Positions 1 through 11,515 of a stretch of DNA of 64,000 nucleotides are shown one piece after another. The stretch is from assembly GCF_964355755.1 (NCBI RefSeq), contig NC_092672.1, positions 28,950,501 to 29,014,500 of the forward strand, read 5' to 3'. Below the pieces are notes generated by a model. That model was not told the DNA's origin. It saw only the letters and a list, made by a program, of their open reading frames with translations, and did no database searches. Positions within the stretch are counted from its first letter, which is position 1; each line of letters opens with the position of its first letter. The DNA comes from Antedon mediterranea. Taxonomy: Eukaryota; Echinodermata; Crinoidea; Comatulida; Antedonidae. The position numbers and the translations under genes are program-made.

Positions 1-1400
1 TTGAAGAATTTATCCTGTGTACTGTTGTAGTAGTTCTTTTTTATTTATTGAATGTTATGTTTACAAAATAATATACTGTACATAATTATAATACAAAAAA
101 AATTATACAATATTTTACAAGCTGGACAAGAACATATTGGCCGAATGCAGCAGGAGAGTCAGAAATATTTTTCCTGCAATATCCAATAATCATATTCCAA
201 TACCGAGTCTATCATTGTTGTCTTTGGGTGACCTCTGTTCCAGTCTTCATCAGCTCAACGTCTTTAAAAAAAGTAAAAGCAAAGTATGAAAATCCGGAAA
301 AAATAGATCATGCATATTTAGTGCAAAATTGGGCTAGTGAAATTGCTTACTTTGACATAGTCAAATAAGTATACTACCTTTCTATGGTAATTAAAACACA
401 TTACTTATAATGTTATAACTTATAAAAATAGAAAATAAATATTTGACTTACTACAGTACAGAGAACATTTGTTTGTGTTGTAAAATGGCTAAGCTGGCTT
501 TTCCCCTCTCTGTCTACTTGTACATTGCTGCTGGAAGGTTCTCAATTTCAGGCTTGTATTGCAACCATTTTCCCTGAAAAATGTTTGTTTTATTTTTATC
601 ATAAAAATTAGTTAAACAAGCTTCAACTGTAAATATATATGGTACAGCAAGCTGGCTGTATTTTCGGAATGTAGTTAAGATTGATGGCATATAGCCTAGG
701 CCAGTCTATGAAGAGTACAATGTATAGGGCCTAGCTGGGCATCTTCTGCAGGGACCCGATTGTCACAGTCTGCTTGCTACTAGCCTAGTAGTAATAATAT
801 GCAGCAGCATGTATTAATTATTCTAGGCCTAGCCCTGAACTGAAAAAATCCCAGGCTAAGTTAATTAATTTACCTTCCTGTTATTATTGCGTTATATATA
901 TTATTATATTTAAAATAACCGTCTAGGCCTACATACCGACAAATTAACAGCTCAGCTTTACATATTTATACGATCAGCCATCCCAGGGAAACCCACAGTC
1001 GCGTCGATCTCTGGTGGTGTTGTTGTACCATACAACGTGCATCGATATCTTAGATCAGATCTCTGCTGTGTGGATGCTCATTAACATATCATGCATATGT
1101 ATGAGTTAGCTCTACCGGCCTAATTTCTGAGCCGATGAGTTCGAAAAAATGGTAAATTTATTTTGATTTTTTTATAAGCGAAATCAATATTTTTTTCGGA
1201 TTTTTTTTCGGTGGAAGTGAATAACTTTATGTTAACTACAAAACGGTCTATTCAAAATTTGATTTTTTTCATCTTTATTTTTCATTTTTTGGGGGACAAT
1301 ACATCTTTAATATTACAAATTAATTTAATCTCACACGTCGTACGTACCACCCCGTATGATACAACGAACATGTAATGTATGTAAAGATTGTATAGCATAG
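1..1400. other. Intergenic, no supported gene
   Basis: AT-rich DNA with poly-A/T runs and scattered GGCCTAG motifs. The stretch from about 1140 to 1310 is a right-hand half copy of the MITE family that is complete at 8426-8779; it ends in GGGGGACAATACATCTTTAA. A weak minus-strand exon candidate near 513-573 is listed among the rejected items. Confidence 0.5.
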
Positions 1401-1418
1401 TACTACAGCGTACTGTAA

Positions 1419-1722
1419 GGCGACGTCCTTTATGTTTACCGACAGTACGCGATTCTTACCTTTAGCGATAAAGCTACAGTATCGCTTTATCAGTAGAGTA
1501 GGCGCACGTGTACTGAAACTTTTTCCGGGTTACAAGTTTGACCTAATTCCCATGCCCAGGGAAGGCATCATCGTCAGTGTAGTAGTAGTAGTAGTACCCG
1601 TAGTACTATGCGACGTCCTTTGTGTTTACCGACAGTACGAGATGAATCTACAGTATCAGTAGTAGGCGCGCGTGTACTGAAATTGCTAGTTACAAGTTCT
1701 TTGACCCAATTCCAATGCCCAG
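1419..1722. repeat. Direct tandem duplication, about 190 bp period
   Basis: GCGACGTCCTTTATGTTTACC at about 1419 recurs as GCGACGTCCTTTGTG at about 1609. Both copies run on through a block containing GTGTACTGAAA and a CCATGCCCAG-like end. The second copy leads directly into the left inverted arm that starts at 1715. Open frames here are repeat-derived and show no protein family. Confidence 0.6.
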
Positions 1723-2350
1723 TAGTCCAGTCCCTAAGGGGAGAAAAAGGGGTGGGATGTTACCAGACTGGATACAAATTTTTCAATATAGCAGTTTGGT
1801 AGAGTATAGTGTGGAGATGCCAAAACAAAGTTACTGGAAATCTGATTTGACCTCTGTGACCTCTGACCTCAATTTTTATATTTTTCTATTATATAACTAA
1901 AAATCGCCATATCTTGACAACGCAGGGACATTTTACATTTATTTTTTTTTCAAAATGCTTGGAAAATATATATTTATATTCGCTATAATGAAAAAAATTG
2001 TACAAAAATGGCCGCAAAGGCTTTATTTTTCAGTTTAACCTTTGACCTTGATTGCCTAATATCTCAATAACACGCAATCTCGGAGATTTGAGAATGGGCT
2101 CAAAATGTTAAGAAAATAAATCTAATATTTAGTCTAATAGAAACTTTTTTCAAAATATTACCATAAATTAAGCTTTTTTGACCCTTGACCTCTAATGTTT
2201 GAATATGTCAATATCTCGGTAACTATTTGTCCTAAAAAGTTCAGTTTGGTGTCAAATTGTTTAGAATATACACATTTATATTTGCTATAACAAAATATTT
2301 TGTCAGAATTCAATTGGAAATGTCATTTTCAGCTATGACCCATCGTTTTG
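1715..2350 (+). repeat. Left arm of a long inverted repeat
   Basis: This arm matches the reverse complement of 4640-5249 over roughly 600 bp. Shared blocks include GTCCAGTCCCTAAGGGG, a stretch around AAAGTTACTGGAAATCTG and the serial TGACCTCTG motifs. The arms enclose about 2.3 kb without recognisable coding sequence, so the pair may be the ends of a large non-autonomous element. No clear target-site duplication was found. The arm carries several TGACCTTTGACC-type sites. Confidence 0.65.
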
Positions 2351-2447
2351 CATATATTTAGCAATTTATAATCTATAAAAAGAGATCGAGAGAGGGGAGG
2401 GGGTTGGGGTGGATGGAGAGACACATATTTTTGTTAAATGTTAAACT

Positions 2448-2567
2448 CTGTCTACACTATAACATTTTTATGCGACAAAAAAATGTGATGTGCCTATATA
2501 TGGACACGATGAATGACATATCACTACCATATTTGGGCACATCACACCTTTTTTGTTAAACTCTCCA
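2448..2567. mobile_element. MITE, 'CTGTCTACACTAT' family copy
   Basis: About 120-140 bp, nearly palindromic. It starts with CTCTGTCTACACTAT and has a left AATGTGATGTGCC and a right GGGCACATCACA around a TATATGGAC/CCATATTT core. The right terminus is degraded. Other copies lie at 28438, 32566, 55850, 58719, 58905 and 62436. Confidence 0.65.
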
Positions 2568-3002
2568 TCAACCCAACCACCTCCCCCTTTCTTGCTTTTC
2601 CAATGCTACTGCATGCATCTATACACATCAAAATGGCCGGAATTGTACTGGAAAGTTTTTAGCTGCATTTGAAAATAAGTCCCAGAGGATGGGTGTATTG
2701 TAATGTTATCAGAATTATGGCAATTGTTTGTAATGGGAATCCGAAAGTTTTAAAACTACATTTGAAATATTTGCTAATAATATCACATGCTATTAAAGAT
2801 ATACTTATTTTCCACCTGACAAAAGTAATTTTGACAAATATTTTTGTTGAATATGCAATTTTAATGTCACACATAATAGTTTCACCAAAATTGGATTGAA
2901 AAAAAAATGATATAGTGCATACCCAAAAAAACTGTAATTCAAAGCAAAAAATAGGCTGGAAGTCAATGTGATTTTAGATAAATTAACTGTTTATTTTGTC
3001 TT

Positions 3003-3220
3003 TAAAGCTCAGGTACAGGCATGAATTTTAAATATAATATCTGGTTAATTGTACATAAATCAAGTATTTGTAAAAGGAATCAAGACGAAAAAACATAAAT
3101 TTCCCTTAAAATGGTCAAATACAAAATTTTGCAAAATTCTGCTATAAAAACCAGGAAGACTTTTTTTCAGTAGTTAGGTAGTTAACCTAATGTAATAACA
3201 TGTATGGTGACTCCCTAGAA
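3003..3220. repeat. Interspersed repeat, copy 1
   Basis: Starts TTAAAGCTCAGGTACAGGCAT and runs through ATTTTAAATATAATATCT, a CATAAATTTCCCTTAAAAT-like block and GTAGTTAGGTAGTT. It is clearly related to 35111-35320 in the last intron of the POM121-like gene. No coding capacity is seen, and the class is unknown. Confidence 0.6.
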
Positions 3221-4639
3221 GGTGAAAAAAGATGGTGGATATACGGTGGATAATTTTTGCTATAGCATGAAAATAAAAATCTGAAGTTGAATAAAAATAC
3301 CAGAAATGTAATATTCAAGTTATATTACCTATATTTAGTCATCTGATAACATTTTTTACCACACCGTTTGTTTTTCATAGCTTTTTAAAATGCCTCTCTA
3401 TTTACAAAATTTGTGTACAAAAGAATAGAGATTTTACTGTGTAATTTGAACTATCCCCCCACTGATAAGAAAGTGCTTGTTTTCTACAAGCTCGTGTAAC
3501 ACAAATAAAATCCCAAAAATTATGAAACATAGGGGAAACTATAGATCGATAATTATTGGAATGTATGATCAATAGAATTTTTTTGCCCGCACCTGGCCTT
3601 TAAAGTGATATTTACTCTATTTTTTAGATTAGCTCTTTGATTAAACACCTCTTCCAATGCAGTGAAAATCTTAAGTGTCGCCTTGTCTTACTAATCTTCC
3701 TTAACTTCTCTTTGAACGATCGTAATCAATATTTGTTGAGGTATAATATTTCCCTCTAATATGGTAATGCTTGTTTTATTGAGTCAAATGCTTTCTGATA
3801 ATCTCTAAATCAAAGATTTGGTGATATTCATTTCCTTTTTATTTTAGTTGATTGACAAACTGTATAAGATGGTCCTACTGTATAAAGCCTTATATATTGG
3901 TTTATTTACTTCTAGTCGGTCTCTGATTTTGTTTTTTGATTACTTTTGTAAATTATTTGTGTACATGTGATAATGTTCGTTTGGTCGGTAATAGTTGATG
4001 TCAGTTTTGTCATGTTTTTGTGGATTAAAGTATAATTATCATTGCTTCTCTTAATTTCTTCTGGTTTCAAAGATTTTGTTGTATAGTGTTATGAGCTGGA
4101 TGTGTTATTGCCTCATCAAGCCAAGATGGTAATTTTGACTGCTCACTGGTTTGTTTTCCTTTTATATTCCACTACAGTATGTTCTTGAAAAGAAATCAGC
4201 TTTGTAATTAATTTGTCTTTGATCCTTTTCAGATTTCTAATATTTTAAACATATGTTTTTCTTTTCTTCGCTTTTTCCTCACTGTTTCAAACATTTTATT
4301 TTTTCAGCATACTTCAAGCAATTAATTGATAATTAGGTCATATGTTTTATGAGTATCAAATCGCATTGGTTAATTCTTCTTTTCTTTCTTTAGGATCCTG
4401 ATTTTCTTTGTTTTTTTTAAAATGTTATTTAACTTTAAGTTTATCTAATTTTTTGTTGATATTAAGTGTTGCTCTTACGGTGTAGGCCTACCATGCGATG
4501 GAATTATATATTTAAATTAAATTAAACATTAAGTTTTAAGAAAATTGTAAAAGGCTAAATAGGATATTGAATGTAGTTCTGGTCCACTAAATCTATATTT
4601 TAGGTATATTATTATATGACACACGCACGCTTAACAGTA

Positions 4640-5249
4640 TATCCTGGTCATACCTCAAACTGGCATTTCCAGTAAAAATATGATAACATCTTCTATTAGA
4701 GCTAATATAAATGTTTACATTTTGAACATTTTGACACCAAGTTGAACTTTTTATGACATTTGGTTACAGAGATACAGACATATTTAAACATTAAAGGTCA
4801 AAGGTCAGTAAATGACATTTCCTGTGGATTTGGAAGAACATGTTTAATTAGAGTATATATAAATATGTATGCTCTTAACAATTTGAAACAAATTTCAAGA
4901 AATTTTGACCAGTAGTTATTGAGATATAGTAAGCCGAGGTCAAAGGTCAAAACATTAAGAAATTACATTTCCGGTCGTTTTTTTGAAAAAAGTTCTATTA
5001 GAGCGAATATAAATATGTACCCTCTGATCTATTTGACACCAATATCATTTCAATTGTCAAACCCGTTGCGGAGATATGGCTGTTTAAGATAGAAATATAA
5101 AAATTGAGGTCAGAGGTCACAGAGGTCAAATCAGATTTCCAGTAACTTTGTTTTGGTATCTCCATATCATGTTCTATCAACATGCCAAAGGGCACACTTG
5201 TATCCACTATGGTAACATCATTTCCCCTTAGGGACTGGACTACAGGCAT
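4640..5249 (-). repeat. Right arm of a long inverted repeat
   Basis: Reverse-complement partner of 1715-2350. It contains AGGTCAAAGGTCA at about 4796 and a second AGGTCAAAGGTCA near 4938. These are perfect direct repeats with one-base spacing of the nuclear-receptor half-site AGGTCA. The arm ends at CTACAGGCAT. An 83-codon minus-strand frame inside it is not supported as a gene. Confidence 0.65.
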
Positions 5250-5289
5250 CGATCGTACTATCGTACAGTACTGTATGTAATCTCACTGC

Positions 5290-7270
5290 GCATGTACCGG
5301 AAAAGTACTTGTAGTACTGTATTTTGCGTACATACTTTCGCGAATTGCAATCACTCGTGACATTTTCTGGTTTTACAGTATGTCGGAAAAACGTACAGTA
5401 GCGTAGTTTTAGAGACTAAAGAAAGTTGTAAAAAGAAAAAATATAAAACTAGATTTTCTAATGAATGGAAAAATACGTTTCCGTTTGTTAGTGCGAGTAA
5501 TCAACACGTTAACGAGAGTGAATACAAGTTTTTTGCACTATTTGTAACGTGAATTTGTCATGCTCACAGGGAGGAATCAACGATGTTGCTGTACACTCCA
5601 AGTTGTTTGTTTTAATTTGTATTTTTGTTAATGAATTAATACAACTAAGTACAGATTTGATTTGTACTGTGAATGGTTTTTTATTTAAGTGTATACAACA
5701 ATATAAATTTAGTAAATAAAGTTTGATTTATAATCACCAAACAAGTTCTTTTCTTTTTGTTTGTATTACTCTGATTTGCAAAGAGCTGTCTTAAGATTCG
5801 TGTTGGTAGTACAGTATAGTTTTATTCTTGAACGTTGGTGGCGACAGACATCACAGTGTTAACGTTGGTGGCGGTATACCCTCCCGATTTTTAATTCATT
5901 TAGGTTGGAACGTCTGCTAATGAAATGTGAGCTTTTTTTTTTCTAGGCCTAGCTTACAGCAGGGGGTACCTCCCTGCTACAGTAGGAATACAATGACATG
6001 GGCTCCATATTAGGTAGATACCGGTAGGTTTCCTACTACAGTACAAACAACTAGGCCTATCCTCAGCAGTTATCTATTTTTTGGGTTTTTTTTTATTATT
6101 TTAATATGAATATTTTACAGACTAACATACTATTTTACTCGTAACTTTATAAGCCTACTGCCTAACTGCAGGTCAGGTCTGGCGGACTAGTCACTATACA
6201 GTCTTTTAGTTTTACTAATACCACTGCCACCACCGCTTTGTAGGTACGCGACGGTACAGAGGGGTTAATCGTTATAAACTTCGAACATCGTATCGTGAAC
6301 ATAATTCGTAGCCTTTTGCTCAAGGGTACGCGTTGGTAAACTTCGGCTCGAAAAAAATCTAAACATTTTGGTCCCTGGATGGAACATTTAATTTAATTTA
6401 ATTGATTTATTTGACCAACAAAACATAATATACAATGTACAAAGATGAATTGGTCAGGGAATGCTAAAGTAATACGATTACTGTAACTACAAGAGTCAGC
6501 AGTCCCATGATCTTAACTAAAATAAATATAAAATTTTATAAACAAATAAGTATAAAGCTGTGAGTATACAGAAAAAAAGGAACAAATATATGATATACAA
6601 ACAAATTGAATTAAATATACAAAAAAAAAAAAGAATTAAAGATAATTATCAACATGACATATCACCCAGATGGGATGGAGCCGAAGGAGAGAAAATAGCT
6701 GATGTACAAGAAGCCATTGTTCAAACATAATTGATAATGAATTCTACAAATGGCCTAATTTATTCTAGTGGAAGTAAATCACCACGACCTAGGCTGGATG
6801 GTGAACGGAGATATCCACCCTATTATTTTATAGAATAGAAATAATAATTAACATAAAATACTTAATAAAAACCTTCAAAAACATGTCTAGTGGTATACCG
6901 TAAATTAATAACGGAACCCACATCATCATAATAAATAATATTTGTTTCACTTACTTCGACGAGCATTCCAAATCAATAGAAACACGAATATCAATGATGA
7001 TGTTAGATAACTCATCATTATTATTACTGTAGGAAAGCAACCAGTCACTGTTTCAATCACTCAAGTCTGTCTCGATAGTCTGCATACAGTGCTAACTTTA
7101 TATAGGCCTACATTTGAATAACCATTCTTATCTGATCTTAAAGTTCCTGTAATTATTATTAATATAGAAAGAAGTAAACCAATCAGACAATAAGCATATT
7201 TTTTTTTTCATTTTTTTTTTCTATTATACACGTTTTATAACTGTACCATATTCTATCTGATCTTGATTTT
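5290..7270. other. Intergenic, no gene seen
   Basis: AT-rich DNA with no protein-like frame. A TTAATTTAATTTAATTGATT low-complexity patch near 6385-6410 is followed by sequence resembling the end of a retroposon (about 6410-6900), which I cannot assign. Two ACGTTGGTGGCG copies lie near 5830-5870. Confidence 0.4.
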
Positions 7271-7279
7271 CCTGCAATT

Positions 7280-7860
7280 ATATTATTATTAAAGAAATGA
7301 ATACTTGTTCTCAACCTTTTTAAATAATTATCAGAAAGGAGTGTTGTTCTTGTCATTGAACAATAGAAATTCTGTTCGAACCGTATAATTGTTTACCGTG
7401 CCAAACCTTTATTCTTTATCGTTATTTTATCAATATTTCAAATAAGCATTTATTCTTGGAATTATTATTAAAGGTGAAAGAAATGAATAGGGGCTTACTT
7501 GTTCTCAATCATTCAAATAGTTATTAAGAAAGGAGTGTTGTTCCTGTTATTGAACAATAAAAATTCTCTTTGGACCATAGGCTAGGCTAGGCTAGGCTAG
7601 GCCTATAATTGTTTATTGTGCCAAACCTTTATTCTTATCGCTGTTGTATCACTCTTTTATTTCAAATACTCATTGTCATTATTTCTGAAATTATTATTAA
7701 AGATGAAAGAAATGAATACATGTTCTCTCAAAGAATCTATATATTAATTCTACTGAATTTTTCGCGTATTTTACGTATCTCTTCCAAACCCACATTTGGC
7801 ACACTGATGTTTATTGATGGGCCGCATACGACAGGCTATGATACTTTCCTGAATTAAGGA
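7280..7860. repeat. Tandem duplication, about 190-230 bp units
   Basis: Three degenerate units each contain ATTATTATTAAAG, GAAATGAATA, TTGTTC..TTGAACAATA and GCCAAACCTTTATTCTT. They start near 7265, 7460 and 7690. A short run of GGCTA pentamers interrupts the second unit at about 7580-7604. Confidence 0.6.
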
Positions 7861-8425
7861 TAAACACTAAACAAATGCAAAAAAACAGCAGTAATCTGAC
7901 GTATCCGCCACCAAATTACGCTTAAAGCAAGTCTAACCCTCAATGTAATTACAAAGTAGCGAAAAAGATACCAAACCTCATGCCAAAAAATAGCAATATA
8001 TTAAAAACCATTGAAATAAAAAACAAATGTAATGAAAAACAAAAACAAAAAAACAAATAAAAACACAAACATAAATAAAATTTTAAAATAAATGTTAACT
8101 TTTTTGAGTTGGCAACTAGTTTATCAAAAAATGTAACATTTAGTTTAAATAACAATTTGAAACCAGAGTTCCAAAGTCGTGTTTCCACAAGATATCAGAT
8201 ATAAAAGTTTGTGTCCGAGTGCATTATCTAATTTCAGTAGTGTGTGTACTTTTCTATTGATTTTAAAGTCCGTTTTACTATACCAATACTGTTCACATCT
8301 TATTCTATAACTGACTGATTAACAGAATTCAACGTGCACTTCTCATGCACGTTGTCACTTTCTGATGCGCACCCTAGATTAATATTCACACAGCACCAAA
8401 TATTAGTCGAAAAAAAATTCATATC

Positions 8426-8779
8426 TTAAAGATGTATTGTCCCCCTGAAAAAATAATTCTTAAAACATTTTTGGTTGAATATTCTATTTTAATGTAACAT
8501 AATAGTTATCCACTTTGACCAAAAATTGAATCGAAAAAAATGTATTTACCAGAAAAAAATGTAATTTAAAGCAAAAAATGGTCAAATTCGCTGCCAGCCA
8601 ATGTATTTTTGTTTGAATTTAACCATTTATTTTGTCATTTTATTAGTGAAAACATGATTTATTTTTGTTTCGTTTTCTATAGAAGTGATTAACTTTATTA
8701 AAACTACAAAATAACATATTCAAAGTCTGATTTAATTAATCTTCATTTTTCATGTTTTTGGGGGACAATACATCTTTAA
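8426..8779. mobile_element. MITE with TTAAAGATGTATTGTCC termini, complete
   Basis: Complete 354-bp element with terminal inverted repeats: TTAAAGATGTATTGTCCCCC on the left and the matching GGGGACAATACATCTTTAA on the right. The interior is also partly self-complementary (TTATTCACTTTGACC on the left, AGTGATTAACTTTATT on the right). Further copies lie at 26525-26879, 36434-36812 and 37759-38310, with half copies at 1140-1310 and 54650-54745. It has no coding capacity and its superfamily is not assigned. Confidence 0.8.
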
Positions 8780-9091
8780 CGTGTTTTTATCTTAACATAT
8801 TCATTTCACATTCATATCTATATTGAGGTTATATGCCAACACAATTCCTTGATTGTAAATAATCTTTTACACCAGATTACAATCATACTCAAAATAGGAT
8901 CCAGCTGAGTATAGTACCATATGTCACAACTACTATTATTAAAGTTACTAGGTAATATCTCCTTAATTAGAACATTCTAAGCTCGATAATTTATTACAGC
9001 ACCTGCTAGATTACCAGCATACTCAATAGTCGAGTTAAGCACCATCAATGTCACTACCACTGATAAAACTATCTAATTAAGTTAACTTAAA

Positions 9092-10308
9092 TTGATTTAT
9101 AACGCAAGCATAATTAACGTACCCTTACATATAATTCCACTTGTTGAAAAAATACTTTATAATTTTCTGTGGAATGGTCGACGTGAAAAAATTAAAAGAC
9201 TTGTTCTTATTAAAAAAGTATGTGAAGGTGGCTTGAATATGATAAATTTCAACTCCGTAATAGATTCATTAAAACTAGCATGGATAAAAAGATTACTCAG
9301 TCCCGATCCAGGAAAATGGAAAAATATTCCAAAATACTTTATGTATCCAATAGAATACACTATAGGTGCAGCTACTCAGCTTAACTTTGAAGATCATATT
9401 GACTTGAATAGAATGCCTGATTTTTATGTATCAATGTTAAAATCAGCGGTTAAGTTGAATAATATTGTTAGTGTACAAAATATAGAAGACATTTTAAAAC
9501 AACCACTTTGGGAAAATAAATATATAATTTCCGCAAGTGGAAAATCTCTTTATTTTAAAATATGGGTACATTCCAAATACAAATCGGTATGTGACATTAT
9601 CGATTTCTAACTTCAGATGAAGTGATACCTACTTTAAGCAATAAACGAAAAGGACTTATCAAATATTTTGCGCTCTTGTATTCAATTCCATGTTTGTGGA
9701 AAGAAATCATCTTTAATTCAATAAAAAACAATCAAATTAACCTGCAAGTCAAAGAAACTGTATTTCATAAAAAATACAAGGCATCTTTTCATTATACCCT
9801 TTTTGTTAGCAATGTTGCTAAAATCCCCAATATACAAGCAAAGTGGGAAGTTGAGTTAGGTAACAATGAAATAGACTGGGACAATACATGGTACTGTAAA
9901 GTTCACAATATGAAACATTTACCACAAGTCGCCCAATTTAATTTTAAATTATTACATCGTATCTTAGCTTGTAGAAAAATCTTAAAGAAGTGGAATCTTA
10001 ATAAAAGTGATTGTTGCGAAAAGTGTTGTATAGAAAGTGAAAAACATATGTTGTACACCTGTAATAGCATTCAATCAGATTTGAGGAAGTTCCGTAAACT
10101 GATCGTTAAATGTATTCCGACTAATGAAACATTACGGCCAGGTTTCCCCGAATGGTCAGACATAATTATAGGAACTCAGAACACGCTTGTTAATGAACTC
10201 ATCTCTTTATTTACATTTAGTATTTACAAATCTTGCATTATTTATAAAACAAGCAAACGGATTATCACTTGGAATTTATTTAAGATAGAAATACAAATGG
10301 AATATTGA
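9092..10308 (+). pseudogene. LINE-type retrotransposon ORF2, C-terminal remnant, frameshifted
   Basis: Two consecutive frames (9092-9610 and 9622-10308) encode the region after the catalytic palm of a non-LTR retrotransposon reverse transcriptase. The first has the typical FLWNGRREKIKR block followed by GGLNMINF and W..RLL. The second has HNMKHLPQVAQFNFKLLHRI and a Cys-rich tail, C-C-E-K-C-C...H-x3-C, which is the reverse-transcriptase-associated zinc-binding region. A one-base indel near 9608 breaks the frame: the downstream frame continues the same protein block without its own start. The polymerase and endonuclease parts are absent, so this is a 5'-truncated dead copy. It lies just before the NLR exon array. 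Confidence 0.85.
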
Positions 10309-10311
10309 CAA

Positions 10312-10497
10312 AGGATAAGATGTTTTTCTGATGGTCTTCTAATTCTGGTTGGAGGAACCAGAATAGACCTGGTAGAGGTTGTAGTTCCTTCTTCATCATC
10401 ACTATCTTGTGGAGAATCTTCAATATCTCTTTCCCTACTATTCCCAAATATAATAGTTTCTACTTGGAACGGAAGACATTTCTTTTTTGTAAATGCT
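10312..10497 (-). pseudogene. Possible retroelement coding remnant
   Basis: On the minus strand a roughly 60-codon open stretch encodes a D/E/S-rich segment followed by a T/R-rich segment (VPPTRIRRPSEK). It has no start codon and no recognisable catalytic motif. Composition and position beside a LINE remnant suggest a mobile-element fragment, but chance openness cannot be excluded. A small hairpin (ATTCTGGTT, 5-nt loop, AACCAGAAT) lies inside it near 10337-10360. Confidence 0.25.
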
Positions 10498-10625
10498 TAA
10501 CAGGAATGCACTGAATCATTTTCCTCTAATGTCGATCCTACATACCTTCAGCTAAGCTGAATATACAGCATATCTTACGTTAAAATTAAGATGAGAAACT
10601 TAACTAACAGAATATTTTTCCCTAG

Positions 10626-10756
10626 AAAACAGCAAGAATGAAGATAGTGGACAGTCAGGTGCTAAAGTCGGTCAGATAATAAACGGCAGAAAATAAAAAG
10701 AGGAGCCGATCTAAAAGAGAAAACATTTCCTTCTCAAAATCTACCTCAAGGTACAG
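10626..10756 (+). pseudogene. NLR tandem exon copy A (frameshifted)
   Basis: First copy of a five-copy tandem exon upstream of the NACHT exon. The acceptor is TTTTTCCCTAG and the donor is GTAAATAAC, as in the other copies. In phase 1 it starts NSKNEDSGQSGAK. It then lacks one base relative to the other copies (GCTAAAGTCG against TCTAAAAGTCG) and runs into a stop. With the base compensated, the remainder aligns as RSDNKRQK...LKEKTFPSQNLPQ. The length of 131 nt is not a multiple of three. Confidence 0.55.
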
Positions 10757-10837
10757 GTAAATAACAGCCGTCTTTAGTTGCTTGAAGTACAGTAAATGAA
10801 TCATCCAACTATAAACACTGATATTTGTTTTCTGTAG

Positions 10838-10954
10838 ACAACAGCGATATTGAAGATAGTGGAGCATCAGGTTCTAAAAGTCGATCACATAATAAACGGT
10901 GGAGAAAAAAAGTAATGAAAAAGAAAACGTCTCTCCCTCTAAATCTGCCTAGAG
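10838..10954 (+). CDS. NLR tandem exon copy B (intact)
   Basis: 117-nt phase-1 symmetric exon between acceptor TTTTCTGTAG and donor GTAAATAAC. Spliced in phase 1 it encodes about 39 residues: an acidic/serine half (NSDIEDSGASGSKSR) and a strongly basic half (NKRWRKK, then KKKTSLPLNLPR). The basic cluster resembles a nuclear-localisation or nucleic-acid-binding peptide, but no known domain is recognised. Because exon length and phase are symmetric, it can be skipped or repeated without changing the downstream frame. Expression is not shown. Confidence 0.55.
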
Positions 10955-11112
10955 GTAAATAACAAACGTCTTTAGTTAATTGCGTGAAATACAGTAAATG
11001 AATCATTAACCTCTATCCAACCTATGCCTCCCATCTAATCTGTTATAGAAATATATTGTAAGTTATACTCAAGATGAGAAAATAAAGAAACACTGATTTT
11101 TGTTTTCTGTAG

Positions 11113-11241
11113 ACAACAGCGAGAAAGAAGATAGTGAAGCATCAGCTTGTAAAAGTCGACCAGATAATAAGCGGTGGAGGAAGAAAGTGAAAGCCAAACA
11201 AAGAGAGAAAACATCTACTTCTCTAAATTTGCCTCCTCATG
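11113..11241 (+). CDS. NLR tandem exon copy C (intact)
   Basis: 129-nt phase-1 symmetric exon with acceptor TTTTCTGTAG and donor GTAAATAAC. The peptide runs NSEKEDSEASACKSRPDNK, then RWRKKVKAKQREKTST and SLNLPPH. It is colinear with copy B but four residues longer in the basic half. The preceding intron is also related to the other inter-copy introns: each contains TTAGTTx..ACAGTAAATGAATCAT. The duplication unit is therefore exon plus intron, about 210-275 bp. Confidence 0.55.
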
Positions 11242-11385
11242 GTAAATAACAAGTTAGTTAGTTTCGGGAATTACATTTAAATTATTAATTTACTTCTCAC
11301 TTTTAATGTCCTCTTATATACCTCCTTAAGCTGATATATAATTGTATCGTAACTTATACGTACTTAAATTTATTGGGTTTCATAG

Positions 11386-11515
11386 ACAACTGCAATAATG
11401 GAGATGATGGAGCATCTGGTTCTAAAAGTCTTCAAGCAAGCGCGCCGGATCCAGAATGTTACGAAATCGGAAAGTGGGAACAAATCTTCCCCTCTACATC
11501 TTCCTCAATGTAAAG
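11386..11515 (+). pseudogene. NLR tandem exon copy D (frameshifted)
   Basis: Acceptor GGGTTTCATAG, donor GTAAATAAC. The start (NCNNGDDGASGSKS) is in frame with copies B and C. The 3' half (SSPLHLPQCK) is in a different frame, so an indel lies in the diverged middle. The length of 130 nt is not a multiple of three, so inclusion would shift the frame of downstream exons. Confidence 0.5.

Noticed and set aside
513-573. Minus-strand candidate exon after TTTTTCAG, reading GKWLQYKPEIENLPAAMYK then a stop
   Set aside because: Only about 20 codons, two frames are possible, and no convincing partner exon or start was found at higher coordinates.
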